In this document: positions 24,667 to 34,163 of the stretch, one piece after another
Position numbering within the stretch: the stretch's first letter is position 1
How the letters are laid out: each line of letters opens with the position of its first letter
DNA from: an uncultured Collinsella sp.
Lineage (GTDB): Bacteria > Actinomycetota > Coriobacteriia > Coriobacteriales > Coriobacteriaceae
Reading direction: 5' to 3'
Length of the DNA: 64,000 bases
Assembly (NCBI GenBank): GCA_902464485.1
Contig: CABQJJ010000003.1
Span: 1-64,000, forward strand
Program-made: the position numbers and the translations under genes
The notes under the pieces: generated by a model
The model's database searches: none
What the model was told of the DNA's origin: nothing
What the model saw: the letters and a program-made list of their open reading frames with translations, nothing else

Positions 24667-25257
24667 TTAGAGGCAAGCCTCGGCAATGCGGCGCTTGAGC
24701 TCGTCGATACCCACGCCGGTCTGGGAGCTCGTGATGATCACATTCTCGGCCGGGACGTTGAGCTGCTTTTTGATAGCTGCTGCTTGGCGGGCCTGCTGGG
24801 TGCGGCTGAGCTTGTCGGCCTTGGTAAGGCAGACGATAAAGTTGAACTCGTTGCCCTGCAGATAGTCGATCATGTCGTGGTCGAGCTTACTGGGGTCGTG
24901 GCGGATATCCACCAGCGACACAACCAGGTTAAAGCTGCGCTCGGAGTCGAAGAAGTCGCCGATGAGCTCGGCCCAGCGATCGCGCTCAGCTTTGGAGCGA
25001 CGGGCGAAACCGTAACCCGGCAGGTCGACAAAGTGCACATCATCGGCCTCAAAGAAGTTGATGTTACTCGTCTTGCCCGGCGTACTCGAAACCTTGACCA
25101 GATTCTTGCGGCCAAAGAGCTTGTTCATAATCGACGACTTGCCTACGTTGGAGCGGCCGACAAAACTTACCTCGGGACAGGTGGACTCGGGAATCTGTGA
25201 AACCTTGCCGTAGCTGGCGACGAACTTGGCAAGCTGGTAGTTAATGGAATCGGCCAT
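24667..25257 (-). CDS. engB: Ribosome biogenesis GTPase EngB (YsxC)
   Basis: A 196-residue small GTPase needed for assembly of the large ribosomal subunit. The start at MADSINYQ is chosen because GGAGTGTCC precedes it. The G motifs are in order: GRSNVGKSS (G1), the Thr of STPGKT (G2), DLPGYGFA (G3), TKAD (G4) and TSSQ-type ITSSQTGVG (G5). The lengths match the family. It is followed downstream by a type P palindrome and preceded by mtnN on the same strand. Confidence 0.95.
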   Translation of the reverse strand: MADSINYQLAKFVASYGKVSQIPESTCPEVSFVGRSNVGKSSIMNKLFGRKNLVKVSSTPGKTSNINFFEADDVHFVDLPGYGFARRSKAERDRWAELIGDFFDSERSFNLVVSLVDIRHDPSKLDHDMIDYLQGNEFNFIVCLTKADKLSRTQQARQAAAIKKQLNVPAENVIITSSQTGVGIDELKRRIAEACL

Positions 25258-25295
25258 GGACACTCCTTGGTCGTAGGTCACTTACAACAAACGGG

Positions 25296-26036
25296 TTAGC
25301 ACGTTGCAGCAATGCGGCGAACGATATCGAGCGTGATGCTACTCGCGGTGCGGGCATACTCATCCAGATCAAACTCACGCTCGCAAAATGCATCGTATGC
25401 CTCGTCACAATTATCGCTGATGGCGCGCAGCACCAAGCAATCGACACCGTTCTTGGTCGCGATATGGGCGATTGCCGCGCCCTCCATCTCGACACAATCG
25501 GCGTGCGTCGCCTCGATGGCGGCATTGCGCATAACATCGCCCGTCACAAAGCGGTCGCCCGTGGCAATGGTTCCGCACAGGAACTGCTTGGGATCATCGC
25601 CCGCAGCGGTATCGAGAACCCCGGCATCGACAAAACCATGATCTTTGAGCACGGCACCGGCAATCTGCACGAGGGCACCCGTTGAAGCAAACTCCTCAAG
25701 TTCCGGAGCAGACTCTGCGATGAGTGCCGTATCGGTATCCAGATAGCGCAGGCACCTGCCTATAACCACGTCGTTAATATGAAGTTTAGGGTTTAAACCA
25801 CCCGCAATACCCGAAAACACAACAGCCTGCGGGGCATATTTGCTAATGAGGTGCTGCGTTGCAGCGGCAGCATTCACGGTACCCATGCCAGCAGTCGTGG
25901 CAACGACCGTCAGGCCGTCAAGCTCGCCGCTTACGACTGTCAGACCGGCCTCCTGTGCTACCTGCGCACCGTCAAGCTCCTCTTTAATCTGCGCGACCTC
26001 TTTTTCAAGTGCCCCGATAATCGCGATGGTGGCCAT
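25296..26036 (-). CDS. mtnN: 5'-methylthioadenosine / S-adenosylhomocysteine nucleosidase
   Basis: A 246-residue MTA/SAH nucleosidase. The start at MATIAIIGALEKEV follows GGGGGACGGT. The family motifs SGIAGGLNP, the catalytic-region DCVEMEGAAIAH and the terminal LRAISDNCDE (Asp general acid) are present. It cleaves adenine from MTA, SAH and 5'-deoxyadenosine. Removal of the last is relevant here because radical-SAM enzymes such as the PFL activase produce it. engB follows 38 bp downstream. Confidence 0.93.
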   Translation of the reverse strand: MATIAIIGALEKEVAQIKEELDGAQVAQEAGLTVVSGELDGLTVVATTAGMGTVNAAAATQHLISKYAPQAVVFSGIAGGLNPKLHINDVVIGRCLRYLDTDTALIAESAPELEEFASTGALVQIAGAVLKDHGFVDAGVLDTAAGDDPKQFLCGTIATGDRFVTGDVMRNAAIEATHADCVEMEGAAIAHIATKNGVDCLVLRAISDNCDEAYDAFCEREFDLDEYARTASSITLDIVRRIAATC

Positions 26037-26191
26037 ACCGTCCCCCAAACCCATAAACAACTCGTATCCACGTATGGTACCAGCAATTAAGAGCTATTCG
26101 AAGCCGTCACATCACACTCGATGCCATTTAGGAGCATATGAACACGGCAAGCTTTGTGATTCCAAGACTAGAACGTTTCGGTCACCAAGGG

Positions 26192-27307
26192 CTAGGACAA
26201 TACGGCACGCATGTCATATAGCGCAGAGGCTATCTGCGAAACCAAGGCACCCGACTGATCACTCCAAGGCATAGACGCCATGATGCTCATGACGTAGGCG
26301 TGATCGTCCGCATCGATAAGCCCCGCATCACAGGTCGAATAGTAACCGTCCTCGCAGATCCAGCCGCCTTTGTTGCGCACCAAAACCTGATTGTCCGCGA
26401 TGCCGTCACGAATAAACGATCTCGTCGTAGCGGCAAGGAGTCCCGACAGCCACTGCGAGGTTTCGGTGTCCCCGTTAAGATACTCGCTCATCTCGTGCCA
26501 CAGCTTTGCCGAGGAACATGGGCAATAGGTGGGAAAATCGCTCATGACATCGAGCGGGGCGTCATCGATATCGAGGCTTGCCACCCAATCCTCATAACCA
26601 TCTTGGTCGAACGCGCTGCGCAATGCGATATACGAATCATTATCCGAATTAACAACCGCCGCCTCAATCAGGTCTCGCACCGTCTGCCAACCCATGCTAG
26701 AGCTGCCATAGGTGCCCAAGGGATCATCAAGCGACACCTGCCCCGTCTCGACCAATGATTCGCAAATATAGAGCGCGTACGGTGCCTTATAGCTACTGGC
26801 GCCGTATATCTCAAGATTGCTGTGGTACGCAACGCCCTCACCGCTTGTCAGGTCGTAGAACACAAAGCCGACCTCTCCCAATTCCTCGGCTTTTGCGACG
26901 GCATCTTCGAGCGCCGCAAGCTGAACGTTTGAGCATGCGGGCGCCTTGCCGCCCACAAGCGAAAAGGCCTGAATCGCGTCACTCGCGGGAATGTCGTTAA
27001 AGTCTGCCATCGATAAGCCGGCCTGCAGACCAACCGTCGATAGAGCCTGCTTTGCCTCACACTTTGACTTTGAGGCTTTTTCATTTTGCGCTTGTACTGT
27101 CGCGTCGCCGGATAAGGTCACCCGCTGCGATGCATAGGTCTTGGCGGTCATTGCGAGGATAATGACCGTCAGAACAGCAACTCCGGCAATAGCAAGCCTT
27201 GCCACGCGGGAACGAATAACGCTAAGGCCACAACATGACGCGCCCGGCACTTCCTGTTTATCGCCATGCCGGGGCGCATATCCGCTCCGCGATGCGTTGT
27301 TTCGCAC
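26192..27307 (-). CDS. Membrane-anchored class A beta-lactamase-fold protein
   Basis: The GTG at 27307 with AGGAGG upstream is the preferred start (371 residues); the frame stays open to 27385. A membrane anchor lies at about residues 35-55. The catalytic domain has SxxK as S-S-Y-K, an SDN motif (NSDNDSY) and, in place of KTG, K-G-G (VRNKGGWICEDG). This is the PF13354-type serine hydrolase fold, exposed outside the membrane. The altered third box and the anchor make an ordinary secreted beta-lactamase unlikely. A cell-wall or peptidase-like role is possible. It appears monocistronic. Confidence 0.82.
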   Translation of the reverse strand: MRNNASRSGYAPRHGDKQEVPGASCCGLSVIRSRVARLAIAGVAVLTVIILAMTAKTYASQRVTLSGDATVQAQNEKASKSKCEAKQALSTVGLQAGLSMADFNDIPASDAIQAFSLVGGKAPACSNVQLAALEDAVAKAEELGEVGFVFYDLTSGEGVAYHSNLEIYGASSYKAPYALYICESLVETGQVSLDDPLGTYGSSSMGWQTVRDLIEAAVVNSDNDSYIALRSAFDQDGYEDWVASLDIDDAPLDVMSDFPTYCPCSSAKLWHEMSEYLNGDTETSQWLSGLLAATTRSFIRDGIADNQVLVRNKGGWICEDGYYSTCDAGLIDADDHAYVMSIMASMPWSDQSGALVSQIASALYDMRAVLS

Positions 27308-27501
27308 GTGGCCTCCTGACTGCCGCCATTTATATACAGGAAGCATAATAGCGAGCAGGTATTTCTTTCCCAAAATATTCAGCAAGGTTTAAGGTGATTC
27401 TAAAGAAACCACAGGTGTTTCTATGCACATCAAACAAATCTGTTGCGTATTTCACCGCAGCTTTAACCAGTTTTTTGGGACGGGAGCCCTTTTAGCTGCC
27501 C

Positions 27502-28320
27502 TTAGCCGATAGCCGACCTGAGCTCGGCGCGGCGTTTTTTCATGCCGGCCATGACGGCGTTGCGCAGCTCGGGCATGCGCGCGGTGTCCATCTGGGGCAC
27601 GCCATCGAGCTTATAGGGAATCCCCAGCTGCTCGTATTTGACGATACCCATGGTGTGATACGGCAGCATCTCCAGGCCGACCACGTTATGCCACGGGGCG
27701 ATCAGGCGACCGAGCGCCTCGCACTCCTCCACCGTGTCGGTAATGCCCGGCACCACCACGTGACGGATAACGACCTTAATCTTGCGACGGGAAAGCTCAT
27801 CGCCAAACGCCAGAATGCGTGCGGGATCGCAACCGGTCAGCTTTTTATGCTCAACTGGATCGGCATGCTTGATGTCGAGCAGCACCATATCGGTCTCGTT
27901 GAGAACGGCATCGAACTTCTCGGGGCGGTTGGGATCAAACGCATAACCGCAGCTATCCAGGCAGGTATGCACGCGGCCATCGGGGTTGTTGTGCATGGCG
28001 CGGAACAGGTCGGCCAAAAACTCGGGCTGCAGAAGCGGCTCGCCGCCCGAAACGGTAATGCCGCCACTGCGATAGAACTCATGGTTGCTCTGGAACTCGT
28101 CCATCAGGTGCTCGACGGTCACCATAGTGCCGCCATTGACCGACCAGGTATCGGGATTGTGGCAATATGCACAACGCATAGGACAGCCCTGGACAAACAC
28201 CACAAAGCGGATGCCGGGTCCGTCGACCGTTCCCAGCGTTTCGATCGAATGCACGCGGCCCAGGGAAAATGCGGAGTCCTCGGGACGAGCGTCCACACCC
28301 TCGAGCGTCATCTCAGCCAT
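27502..28320 (-). CDS. pflA: Pyruvate formate-lyase-activating enzyme
   Basis: A 272-residue radical-SAM enzyme that abstracts H from the glycine of pyruvate formate-lyase. The iron-sulfur motif is C46-x3-C50-x2-C53 in QGCPMRCAYCHNPDTW. GGITVSGGEPLLQ and HADPVEHKKLTG (LDIKH region) are further signatures. It lies 7.5 kb from pflB, not in its operon. Its substrate here should be the separate 83-residue glycyl-radical protein at 35548. No gene for a second activase is visible. Confidence 0.94.
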   Translation of the reverse strand: MAEMTLEGVDARPEDSAFSLGRVHSIETLGTVDGPGIRFVVFVQGCPMRCAYCHNPDTWSVNGGTMVTVEHLMDEFQSNHEFYRSGGITVSGGEPLLQPEFLADLFRAMHNNPDGRVHTCLDSCGYAFDPNRPEKFDAVLNETDMVLLDIKHADPVEHKKLTGCDPARILAFGDELSRRKIKVVIRHVVVPGITDTVEECEALGRLIAPWHNVVGLEMLPYHTMGIVKYEQLGIPYKLDGVPQMDTARMPELRNAVMAGMKKRRAELRSAIG

Positions 28321-28442
28321 TCCCGCTACCTTGCCTCTCTTTAGTTTTTGCTACATACATGCCAGAGCCATTCTAGCCCATACATATGATGCTGAAACGG
28401 CTTAGCGCTCAATTGGGCCGCCCTATTTAGACGTACGCAAAA

Positions 28443-28475
28443 GCGGCGGGAAGGTTATCGCAACCCGCCCGCCGC
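28443..28475 (-). terminator. Terminator of degV
   Basis: Stem GCGGCGGG / CCCGCCGC; on the minus strand it is followed by TTTTGCG, 31 bp after the DegV stop. Confidence 0.65.
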
Positions 28476-28505
28476 CGTGGCAATAGATATCGATGACGCC
28501 GGCCT

Positions 28506-29360
28506 TTATGCCTTGAGCGTGAGTACCGCACCAAAGGCGGTCGGGCCGCAATGGCTCGAGATCACACCGCCAACCTGAGTCCAGGTAACGTCCTTAAAGC
28601 CCAGATCGTGCGCATAGACTTCCATGTCGTCGCGCAGCTCCTCGGAAAGACCCACCGAATACGCCAGGCCAATGTGCGAGTAGTCAATCTCGCCCTTCTC
28701 AACCATGTGATCGATAAAGGCGCGAGCGCACTTGAGCATAGAGCCGCGGAACTTCTTAGTTGCCACGAACTTGCCACCCGTCACCTCAATGCAGGGCTTA
28801 ATCTTGAGCAGATGGGCGCCGAGGAACGCAACGTTGGACAAGCGACCGCCCGCCTTAAGGAAGGCAAGATCGGTGGGAACAAAGCCCAGCAGCACACGGT
28901 CCATGACGGAGTTCGTAAAAGCAAAGATCTCTTCGACGGTGGCATCGGGGTGAGCCTCGATGTATTTAGCAGTCTCGACGACAACGAGCGACTGGCCCAC
29001 CGAGACAAAGCGCGTGTCCATGGAGAACACGTAGTCGCGCCCCTGGGCCGCAATCTTTGAAGACTGATGCGAACAGGTCGTGGCCTCGGAATATGCAAGA
29101 TGCAAAATGGTCGCGTCGGGCTGCTCGGCATGAATGCGGTCGTACACATGCGCAAAATCCGCTGGCGAACAGCCACTGGTCTTGGGCATCACACCTAACT
29201 CGTTGCAGCGCGAGTAAATCTCAAGCGGATCGATGGAGCCATCCTCGACGGTCTCGTCGCCAATCGTGACATGCATGGGTACACGCACGATGCCATAGCG
29301 TTCGCAGAGCTCCGGCGTCACATCCGAACCAGACTCAACCACGATTACGTACTTGCCCAT
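28506..29360 (-). CDS. DegV family fatty-acid-binding protein
   Basis: About 284 residues from ATG 29360; upstream in-frame ATG 29366 and GTG 29369 are also possible, with GAGATGG before them. The DegV pattern includes MGKYVIVVESGSDVTPE, TSGCSPADF and a central LGAHLLKIKPCIEVTGGK. Proteins of this family bind a fatty acid and act as FakB partners of the FakA kinase, delivering acyl-phosphate. No fakA is in the window. The upstream region carries a tandem ACCGTT pair. Confidence 0.9.
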   Translation of the reverse strand: MGKYVIVVESGSDVTPELCERYGIVRVPMHVTIGDETVEDGSIDPLEIYSRCNELGVMPKTSGCSPADFAHVYDRIHAEQPDATILHLAYSEATTCSHQSSKIAAQGRDYVFSMDTRFVSVGQSLVVVETAKYIEAHPDATVEEIFAFTNSVMDRVLLGFVPTDLAFLKAGGRLSNVAFLGAHLLKIKPCIEVTGGKFVATKKFRGSMLKCARAFIDHMVEKGEIDYSHIGLAYSVGLSEELRDDMEVYAHDLGFKDVTWTQVGGVISSHCGPTAFGAVLTLKA

Positions 29361-29545
29361 TATCATCACGACCCATCTCGACGTTGGTTATTTATTACGC
29401 GCGCACGCCCGTCGCCCAATTGAACAACGACTCCCAAGCACCAGAGAGACGCCGCCCTTCGCCACAACAAAGGACAGCGTCTCCCTGAAATACTCCGTGC
29501 TTGCATGAGATTCTACACGGTTTAGTAATGAGTGTTACTTACTCC

Positions 29546-29579
29546 GCAAACGGTAGCTATATGCGATAAACGGTAGCCA
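29546..29579 (-). promoter_or_regulatory. Tandem ACCGTT motif upstream of degV
   Basis: Two copies, GCAAACGGTAGCTA and ATAAACGGTAGCCA on the plus strand, are exactly 20 bp apart. Read towards degV they are TAGCTACCGTTTGC and TGGCTACCGTTTAT. They lie about 190-220 bp before the degV start. Confidence 0.5.
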
Positions 29580-29626
29580 CCAAGAAAGCCCGTGTATCCA
29601 AAACGCCATGGTCACTCACAATGCGG

Positions 29627-31075
29627 CTAGCGAGCCAGACGGTAAAACTCCATCGAGGCGTCGCCCTCGGCGCGCAACTGCATCGCCGGCGCCGCAGACG
29701 AATAGGTGCGGCTCGTAAGCGCAACCTCGCCGTCGTTGACAAATACCTCGAGCATCGTGGCATCCGAAAGGACTCGCAGGCAGTAAAGCTCGTCGAGCTC
29801 AACCGACCTCTTGTCGCGTCCATAGCCCTCATCGCCCATATCAAGTGTGAGCATTCCGTTGGCAAAGCACACGACAACGCCCTCACGAACTTCCAGCTCA
29901 ATGGACTTCGTCCCCCGGCACGACACGACGGCATCAAACAGTCGACCAGGAGAGCCGACGGTCTCTCCGGCGGTCACCGAAACACGCTCCTTGCGCAGTT
30001 GCTCAACCTCGCGCGCGGGCCACTGACAGAGCTTACCGTCGCGCATATTCAGCACCCTCGGCACGGTAAGCGCGCACTGCCATCCGCGTTCCACCGTCGG
30101 GTTTTGAGCCGTTGCATCGGGGCAGCCGGCCCAACCGATCATAATCCGTCGACCGTCGGCATCTGCAAATGATTGAGGGGCATAGAAGTCAAAACCCGCA
30201 TCGACCATCGGGGGCATACCCTGCCCGGCGATTTTAAAGCTAGGCGCCTCCCAATCGGCCTCAATACGAAACCACACGCACTGATGCGGGTTATGGTAAC
30301 GCCAACCATCGGCGAGCACGCCCTGCGGACAGCAAACGAGAATAAGCTCACCATCGAGCTCAAACAGATCGGGGCACTCCCACATAAAGCCAAACTTCTC
30401 GCCCAGCTCAATGCGCGTCGCATAGCTCCAGTCCTCTAGATCGCGCGAGGTATAGACAAGCACGCAGCCACGGTCATCTTTCGTACGAGCGCCGAGAACC
30501 ATGTAGTAGATACCGTCGTGTTCAAGGATCTTGGGGTCGCGCACGTGCGTACCGATATCGTCGGGGTAATCGACCGGCCCAACAGCTATGCGCTTCTCGC
30601 CCAATTCGTCGGGGTTCTCGGCAACCATATGAATCTGGTTTTGCTCACGACCCGTCAACACGTAGTCGTAATCATCGCGGTCAAAAAGCTTGACGTTGCC
30701 GGTATAGAAGTAGTGAATCTTGCCATCACGCACAAAGGCAGAACCAGAATACGCTCCACTTGAATCCAAATCGGAATCGGGGAACAGCACGGGACCGTGA
30801 TTCTCGTACGTCACAAAATCCTTTGTCGTCAGATGGTTCCAAAGCACTGGACCGCCATGCGCAGCATCAAACGGATCGTATTGATGATAGATGTGATATG
30901 TATCACCAATCTGAACCAAACCGTTGGGGTCGTTGAGCCAGCCGAGCTCAGGCTCCACATGAAACAGGAGTCTATCGGGGTCGGACGCGATGCGAGCCGC
31001 CGTCTCATCCTGTCCGGCTCGCCACTGCTCATAGTCCGCGCGTGTCACCTTATTTTTTTGATTAAACATCGCCAT
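29627..31075 (-). CDS. scrB: GH32 beta-fructosidase / sucrose-6-phosphate hydrolase
   Basis: A 482-residue glycoside hydrolase family 32 enzyme without a signal peptide, hence cytosolic. The nucleophile is Asp49 in GWLNDPNGL, the transition-state Asp is in HVRDPKI, and the acid/base Glu is in MWECPDLFEL. A C-terminal beta-sandwich begins near residue 350. Beside a sucrose-type PTS, the substrate is most likely sucrose 6-phosphate, giving glucose 6-phosphate and fructose. It is the last gene of the lacI - GH32 - PTS - GH32 cluster and is separated from the PTS gene by 95 bp containing a hairpin. Confidence 0.9.
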   Translation of the reverse strand: MAMFNQKNKVTRADYEQWRAGQDETAARIASDPDRLLFHVEPELGWLNDPNGLVQIGDTYHIYHQYDPFDAAHGGPVLWNHLTTKDFVTYENHGPVLFPDSDLDSSGAYSGSAFVRDGKIHYFYTGNVKLFDRDDYDYVLTGREQNQIHMVAENPDELGEKRIAVGPVDYPDDIGTHVRDPKILEHDGIYYMVLGARTKDDRGCVLVYTSRDLEDWSYATRIELGEKFGFMWECPDLFELDGELILVCCPQGVLADGWRYHNPHQCVWFRIEADWEAPSFKIAGQGMPPMVDAGFDFYAPQSFADADGRRIMIGWAGCPDATAQNPTVERGWQCALTVPRVLNMRDGKLCQWPAREVEQLRKERVSVTAGETVGSPGRLFDAVVSCRGTKSIELEVREGVVVCFANGMLTLDMGDEGYGRDKRSVELDELYCLRVLSDATMLEVFVNDGEVALTSRTYSSAAPAMQLRAEGDASMEFYRLAR

Positions 31076-31093
31076 TGACCTTCTCGTCTATAG

Positions 31094-31131
31094 GGAAGGA
31101 CGCTCGACTCACACGAGCCGAACGCCCTTCC
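31094..31131 (-). terminator. Hairpin between the PTS gene and scrB
   Basis: Nested pairing GGAAGG / CCTTCC (31094-31099 with 31126-31131) and GCTCG / CGAGC inside. It may limit read-through into scrB or stabilise the upstream message. Confidence 0.4.
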
Positions 31132-31170
31132 TCAAATGGACTTATCCGCAGATTGCACTGAACGGCTCAA

Positions 31171-32622
31171 CTAGAAGCTAACGTCGAAGCCAGCGCCAGC
31201 GCCCTCTTCATCGGTGGTCGGCACGCCCTTTGCCTTGTTGTAGGCAAAGATCAAAACGATCGGCACAATAAAGGCGATGAGATTGCCAGCCACATACCAC
31301 ACGAGGGTCTCGGGCGTGACGATGAGCAGGCCAAGCACGCCGGTCAGACCCTGACCGATAGCGCGTACCTCAAAGAGTTTCACGAAGGCACCGCCGCAGC
31401 CTGCACCGATGCAAGCGCAGATGAACGGAATGATCGAGTAGCGCATGTTTGCAGCAAAGATAGCGGGCTCGGAGATTCCGACCAGCGTCGGGATAAAGGA
31501 CGACATGCAGATGTTGCGCTCTTTGGAATGCTTCTTGTGAATGAGATACATGCCGATGGCGCCGCCGCCCTGGGCGATGATGGAAACGGACCAGATGGCC
31601 TGAATGTAGTTGAAGCCGGTCGTGGCAACGAGGTTTGCCTCGATACCCTGGATGAACTGATGCGTACCGGTAACGACGAGCGGTTGCAGGACTGCAGCGA
31701 AGACAAAGGCACCAAAGACGCCCATCCTGTTGTACAGGACATCGATTACGCCGGCAAGGACGTCGCCAATCAGGTTGCCGAGCGGGCCGAACACAGTGAA
31801 CAGGGCGACGTTGGCAAGAATCAGGGTAACGGTCGGGACAAAGACGAACGAGACGACCTCGGGAATGTACTTCTGGGCAATCTTCTCGACCTTGGCCATA
31901 AACCAGGCAGTCAGGATTGCAGGGAACACGCCGCCCTGGAAAGCAACCATGGGAATGGAGAGCGGACCAAAGTTCCAATACTCAGCACCCGTCGGGTCCA
32001 TAACGAACGCGTTGCGGTTCATAAGGCTCGGATGAACCATGACGATACCGACGAGGATGCCCAGGATCGGGTTACCGCCAAAACGCTTGACCGCGCTGTA
32101 CATAACCAGGACAGGCAGGTAGTCGAACGTGGTGGCGATAATGGCAAAGAAGCTTGCGAGGTTCTTGAGGAACTCGCTGTGATCGGCGAGGCTGCCCTCC
32201 ATGCCAAAGAGGCCGTTGGCAACGATCAGCGACTTAAGGCCGATGATGATAGCGGCGCCGACGAAGGCGGGGATGATGGGAATAAAGATGTCCGAGAATA
32301 CCTTGAGGACCGAGAAGAACTTGCCCTTCTTGTCCGCCTCGGCGCCCTTGACCTCGGAAGCGCTGATCTCCTTAACGCCCGTCAGAGCCATAAACTCATC
32401 GTAGACCTTGTTGACGGTGCCGGTACCGAAGATAATCATGAGCTGGCCGCTGTTGTACAGCACGCCCTTGACGCCATCGATGTTTTCGAGCTCGGCCTTG
32501 TTGTACTTGCTCGTATCCTTGAGCACCAGACGCAGACGCGTAACGCAATGCGTGGCACCCTCGATGTTCTCCAGACCGCCGACGTTATCGACGACTTGCT
32601 GAGACACTACTTTGTAGTCCAT
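31171..32622 (-). CDS. PTS sugar transporter EIIBC, sucrose/beta-glucoside family
   Basis: About 483 residues, starting at MDYKVVSQQ with GGAGAGGAAC upstream. The N-terminal IIB domain carries phospho-Cys26 in EGATHCVTRLRL. A linker follows, then a ten-segment IIC domain from about residue 105 (FIPIIPAFVGAAIIIG, FGGNPILGILVG, GTHQFIQGIEA, ISEPAIF). There is no fused IIA domain, so a IIA from elsewhere must serve it. The two flanking GH32 enzymes argue for sucrose or short fructans as substrate. The imported sugar is phosphorylated during uptake. Confidence 0.9.
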   Translation of the reverse strand: MDYKVVSQQVVDNVGGLENIEGATHCVTRLRLVLKDTSKYNKAELENIDGVKGVLYNSGQLMIIFGTGTVNKVYDEFMALTGVKEISASEVKGAEADKKGKFFSVLKVFSDIFIPIIPAFVGAAIIIGLKSLIVANGLFGMEGSLADHSEFLKNLASFFAIIATTFDYLPVLVMYSAVKRFGGNPILGILVGIVMVHPSLMNRNAFVMDPTGAEYWNFGPLSIPMVAFQGGVFPAILTAWFMAKVEKIAQKYIPEVVSFVFVPTVTLILANVALFTVFGPLGNLIGDVLAGVIDVLYNRMGVFGAFVFAAVLQPLVVTGTHQFIQGIEANLVATTGFNYIQAIWSVSIIAQGGGAIGMYLIHKKHSKERNICMSSFIPTLVGISEPAIFAANMRYSIIPFICACIGAGCGGAFVKLFEVRAIGQGLTGVLGLLIVTPETLVWYVAGNLIAFIVPIVLIFAYNKAKGVPTTDEEGAGAGFDVSF

Positions 32623-32667
32623 GTTCCTCTCCATTCCCTTACGAAATCATAAGACGTTTTGTGGCCA

Positions 32668-34050
32668 TTACAGAGACGCGATCGTTGCATTTGCGCACTT
32701 GAGCGTACCGTCGGTGACCGTCAGCGCCATACCCTGGCCCTGCTTATTGCAGAAGCGCGCGTTGAGCGCAACATCATCGACAAAGATGGTTGCGATATCG
32801 TCGTCAACGACCAGGCGCACATGATGAGTGCCCTCGCCCTTGAAGAACAACGGACGCTCGAGGCCCATGTTGTTGACCTGGAACCACGGATACTGGGGGG
32901 CCGCCGTAAACTCGAGCTTGCCCTCGCGCAGGTTGGCGCGGAACTCATAGGCAAGACCGGACTCGGCGTCCTCGGCAAGCTTCACCGAGAAGCCGGCAGC
33001 GTCACCGGCGAGCTCGATGTCGGCGTCGAGCATATAGGTGGAGCCGGCATCCGCGGCGAGCACCTGCTCGACCTTGCCCGACTCACAGGAAAGCTCAAAG
33101 GCCTCGACTGCCTTGGCCTCGCCAAAGGCGCCAAGCATACTGTCGGGAAGCTTGGTGCCGAGCGTTCCGTCGGCGCGCTGAACGATCTCGAGGGGCATAA
33201 AGGTGCCACCCCACAGGTAAGAGCTGGGGTCACCGCCCTCGTCACGCGTAGGAACCCAACCAAAGAGAACGCGGCGCTCGCCATCAAATGCGGTACGCGC
33301 GGCATAGTACGCGCGGCCATCGAAGGAATCGTCCGCAGGAGTGATCCAAGGACCGTTGATAGAGCGAGACATGCGGTAACGGGTCTTGTTGCCATCACTG
33401 TACTCGGAGAACACCAGATACCACCAGTCGCCCATCTTAAAGAGATCAGGCATCTCGAACATGGTGTACAGGCCCGGATTCCACCAGTCGCCCTGGAACT
33501 CCCAAGTATCCAGGTCCTTGGAGGTGAACTTGACCAGACGACCGGTCATCAGACGCTTGTCCTCGCCCACGCGCGTGCCGAGGATGAGCATGTACTCTTC
33601 GTTCTCCTCATCCCAAAGCACAAAGGGATCGCGCCAGTTGCGGTCATCGTAACCCTCCTGGGGCGGAAGCAGCGTTTCGGCGATGTTCTTCTCCCACTTG
33701 ACGGCGTCGTCACTCGTTGCGTGAAGAAGAACCTGCTTCATCAAGCGTGCGCGGACCTTATCGCGATTGCAACCAGTGTAGAGCGCATGGTACTTGTCGC
33801 CCACCTTAAACACCGTGCCGGCATAAACGTACTGGTCGACTTCCTCGTCGCCGCCACGCTCAAGGCTCTCGCCAAAGTCCTTGTAGTTGACGAAATCCTT
33901 GGTCGTCGCGAGTGCCCAGCCAAACGGCTCTCCGAAAGGTCCGGGGTTACGCGTGTCACGCTGATGATAGAGATAGAACGTGCCGTCCTCGCCGTACGGC
34001 ATGATGTCGCCTACCCAAATTCCCTCAGGCTGGTAATACACCTTGTGCAT
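32668..34050 (-). CDS. GH32-superfamily beta-fructosidase with variant nucleophile motif
   Basis: About 460 residues from MHKVYYQPEG, with GGAAGTC upstream. The usual WMNDPNG block is replaced by GIWVGDIMPYGEDGTF, leaving Asp15 as the candidate nucleophile. Other GH32 elements are intact: NWRDPFV and MFEMPDLF (acid/base Glu), plus a C-terminal beta-sandwich (about 310-460). No signal peptide, so it acts on imported sugar. It is the first structural gene after the operator region, followed by the PTS gene. Substrate specificity probably differs from the scrB-like enzyme in the same cluster. Confidence 0.85.
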   Translation of the reverse strand: MHKVYYQPEGIWVGDIMPYGEDGTFYLYHQRDTRNPGPFGEPFGWALATTKDFVNYKDFGESLERGGDEEVDQYVYAGTVFKVGDKYHALYTGCNRDKVRARLMKQVLLHATSDDAVKWEKNIAETLLPPQEGYDDRNWRDPFVLWDEENEEYMLILGTRVGEDKRLMTGRLVKFTSKDLDTWEFQGDWWNPGLYTMFEMPDLFKMGDWWYLVFSEYSDGNKTRYRMSRSINGPWITPADDSFDGRAYYAARTAFDGERRVLFGWVPTRDEGGDPSSYLWGGTFMPLEIVQRADGTLGTKLPDSMLGAFGEAKAVEAFELSCESGKVEQVLAADAGSTYMLDADIELAGDAAGFSVKLAEDAESGLAYEFRANLREGKLEFTAAPQYPWFQVNNMGLERPLFFKGEGTHHVRLVVDDDIATIFVDDVALNARFCNKQGQGMALTVTDGTLKCANATIASL

Positions 34051-34099
34051 CTGAGACTTCCTTTCCCACGAGATACTAACTCGGTACAACTGCAAGATA

Positions 34100-34131
34100 T
34101 GTCAATCGTTTTCATATGTCAAACGTTTTCA
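34100..34131 (-). promoter_or_regulatory. Two LacI-type operators before the sucrose/fructan operon
   Basis: TGTCAATCGTTTTCA (34100-34114) and TGTCAAACGTTTTCA (34117-34131) are 17 bp apart, 50-80 bp upstream of the GH32 start. A related site, TGTCATACGTTTACA, precedes the lacI gene itself. The shared core TGTCAnnCGTTT is LacI-like and implicates the adjacent regulator. Confidence 0.7.
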
Positions 34132-34163
34132 CACCAATACGTCTTTTCGCAGTTCCAGTCGTC

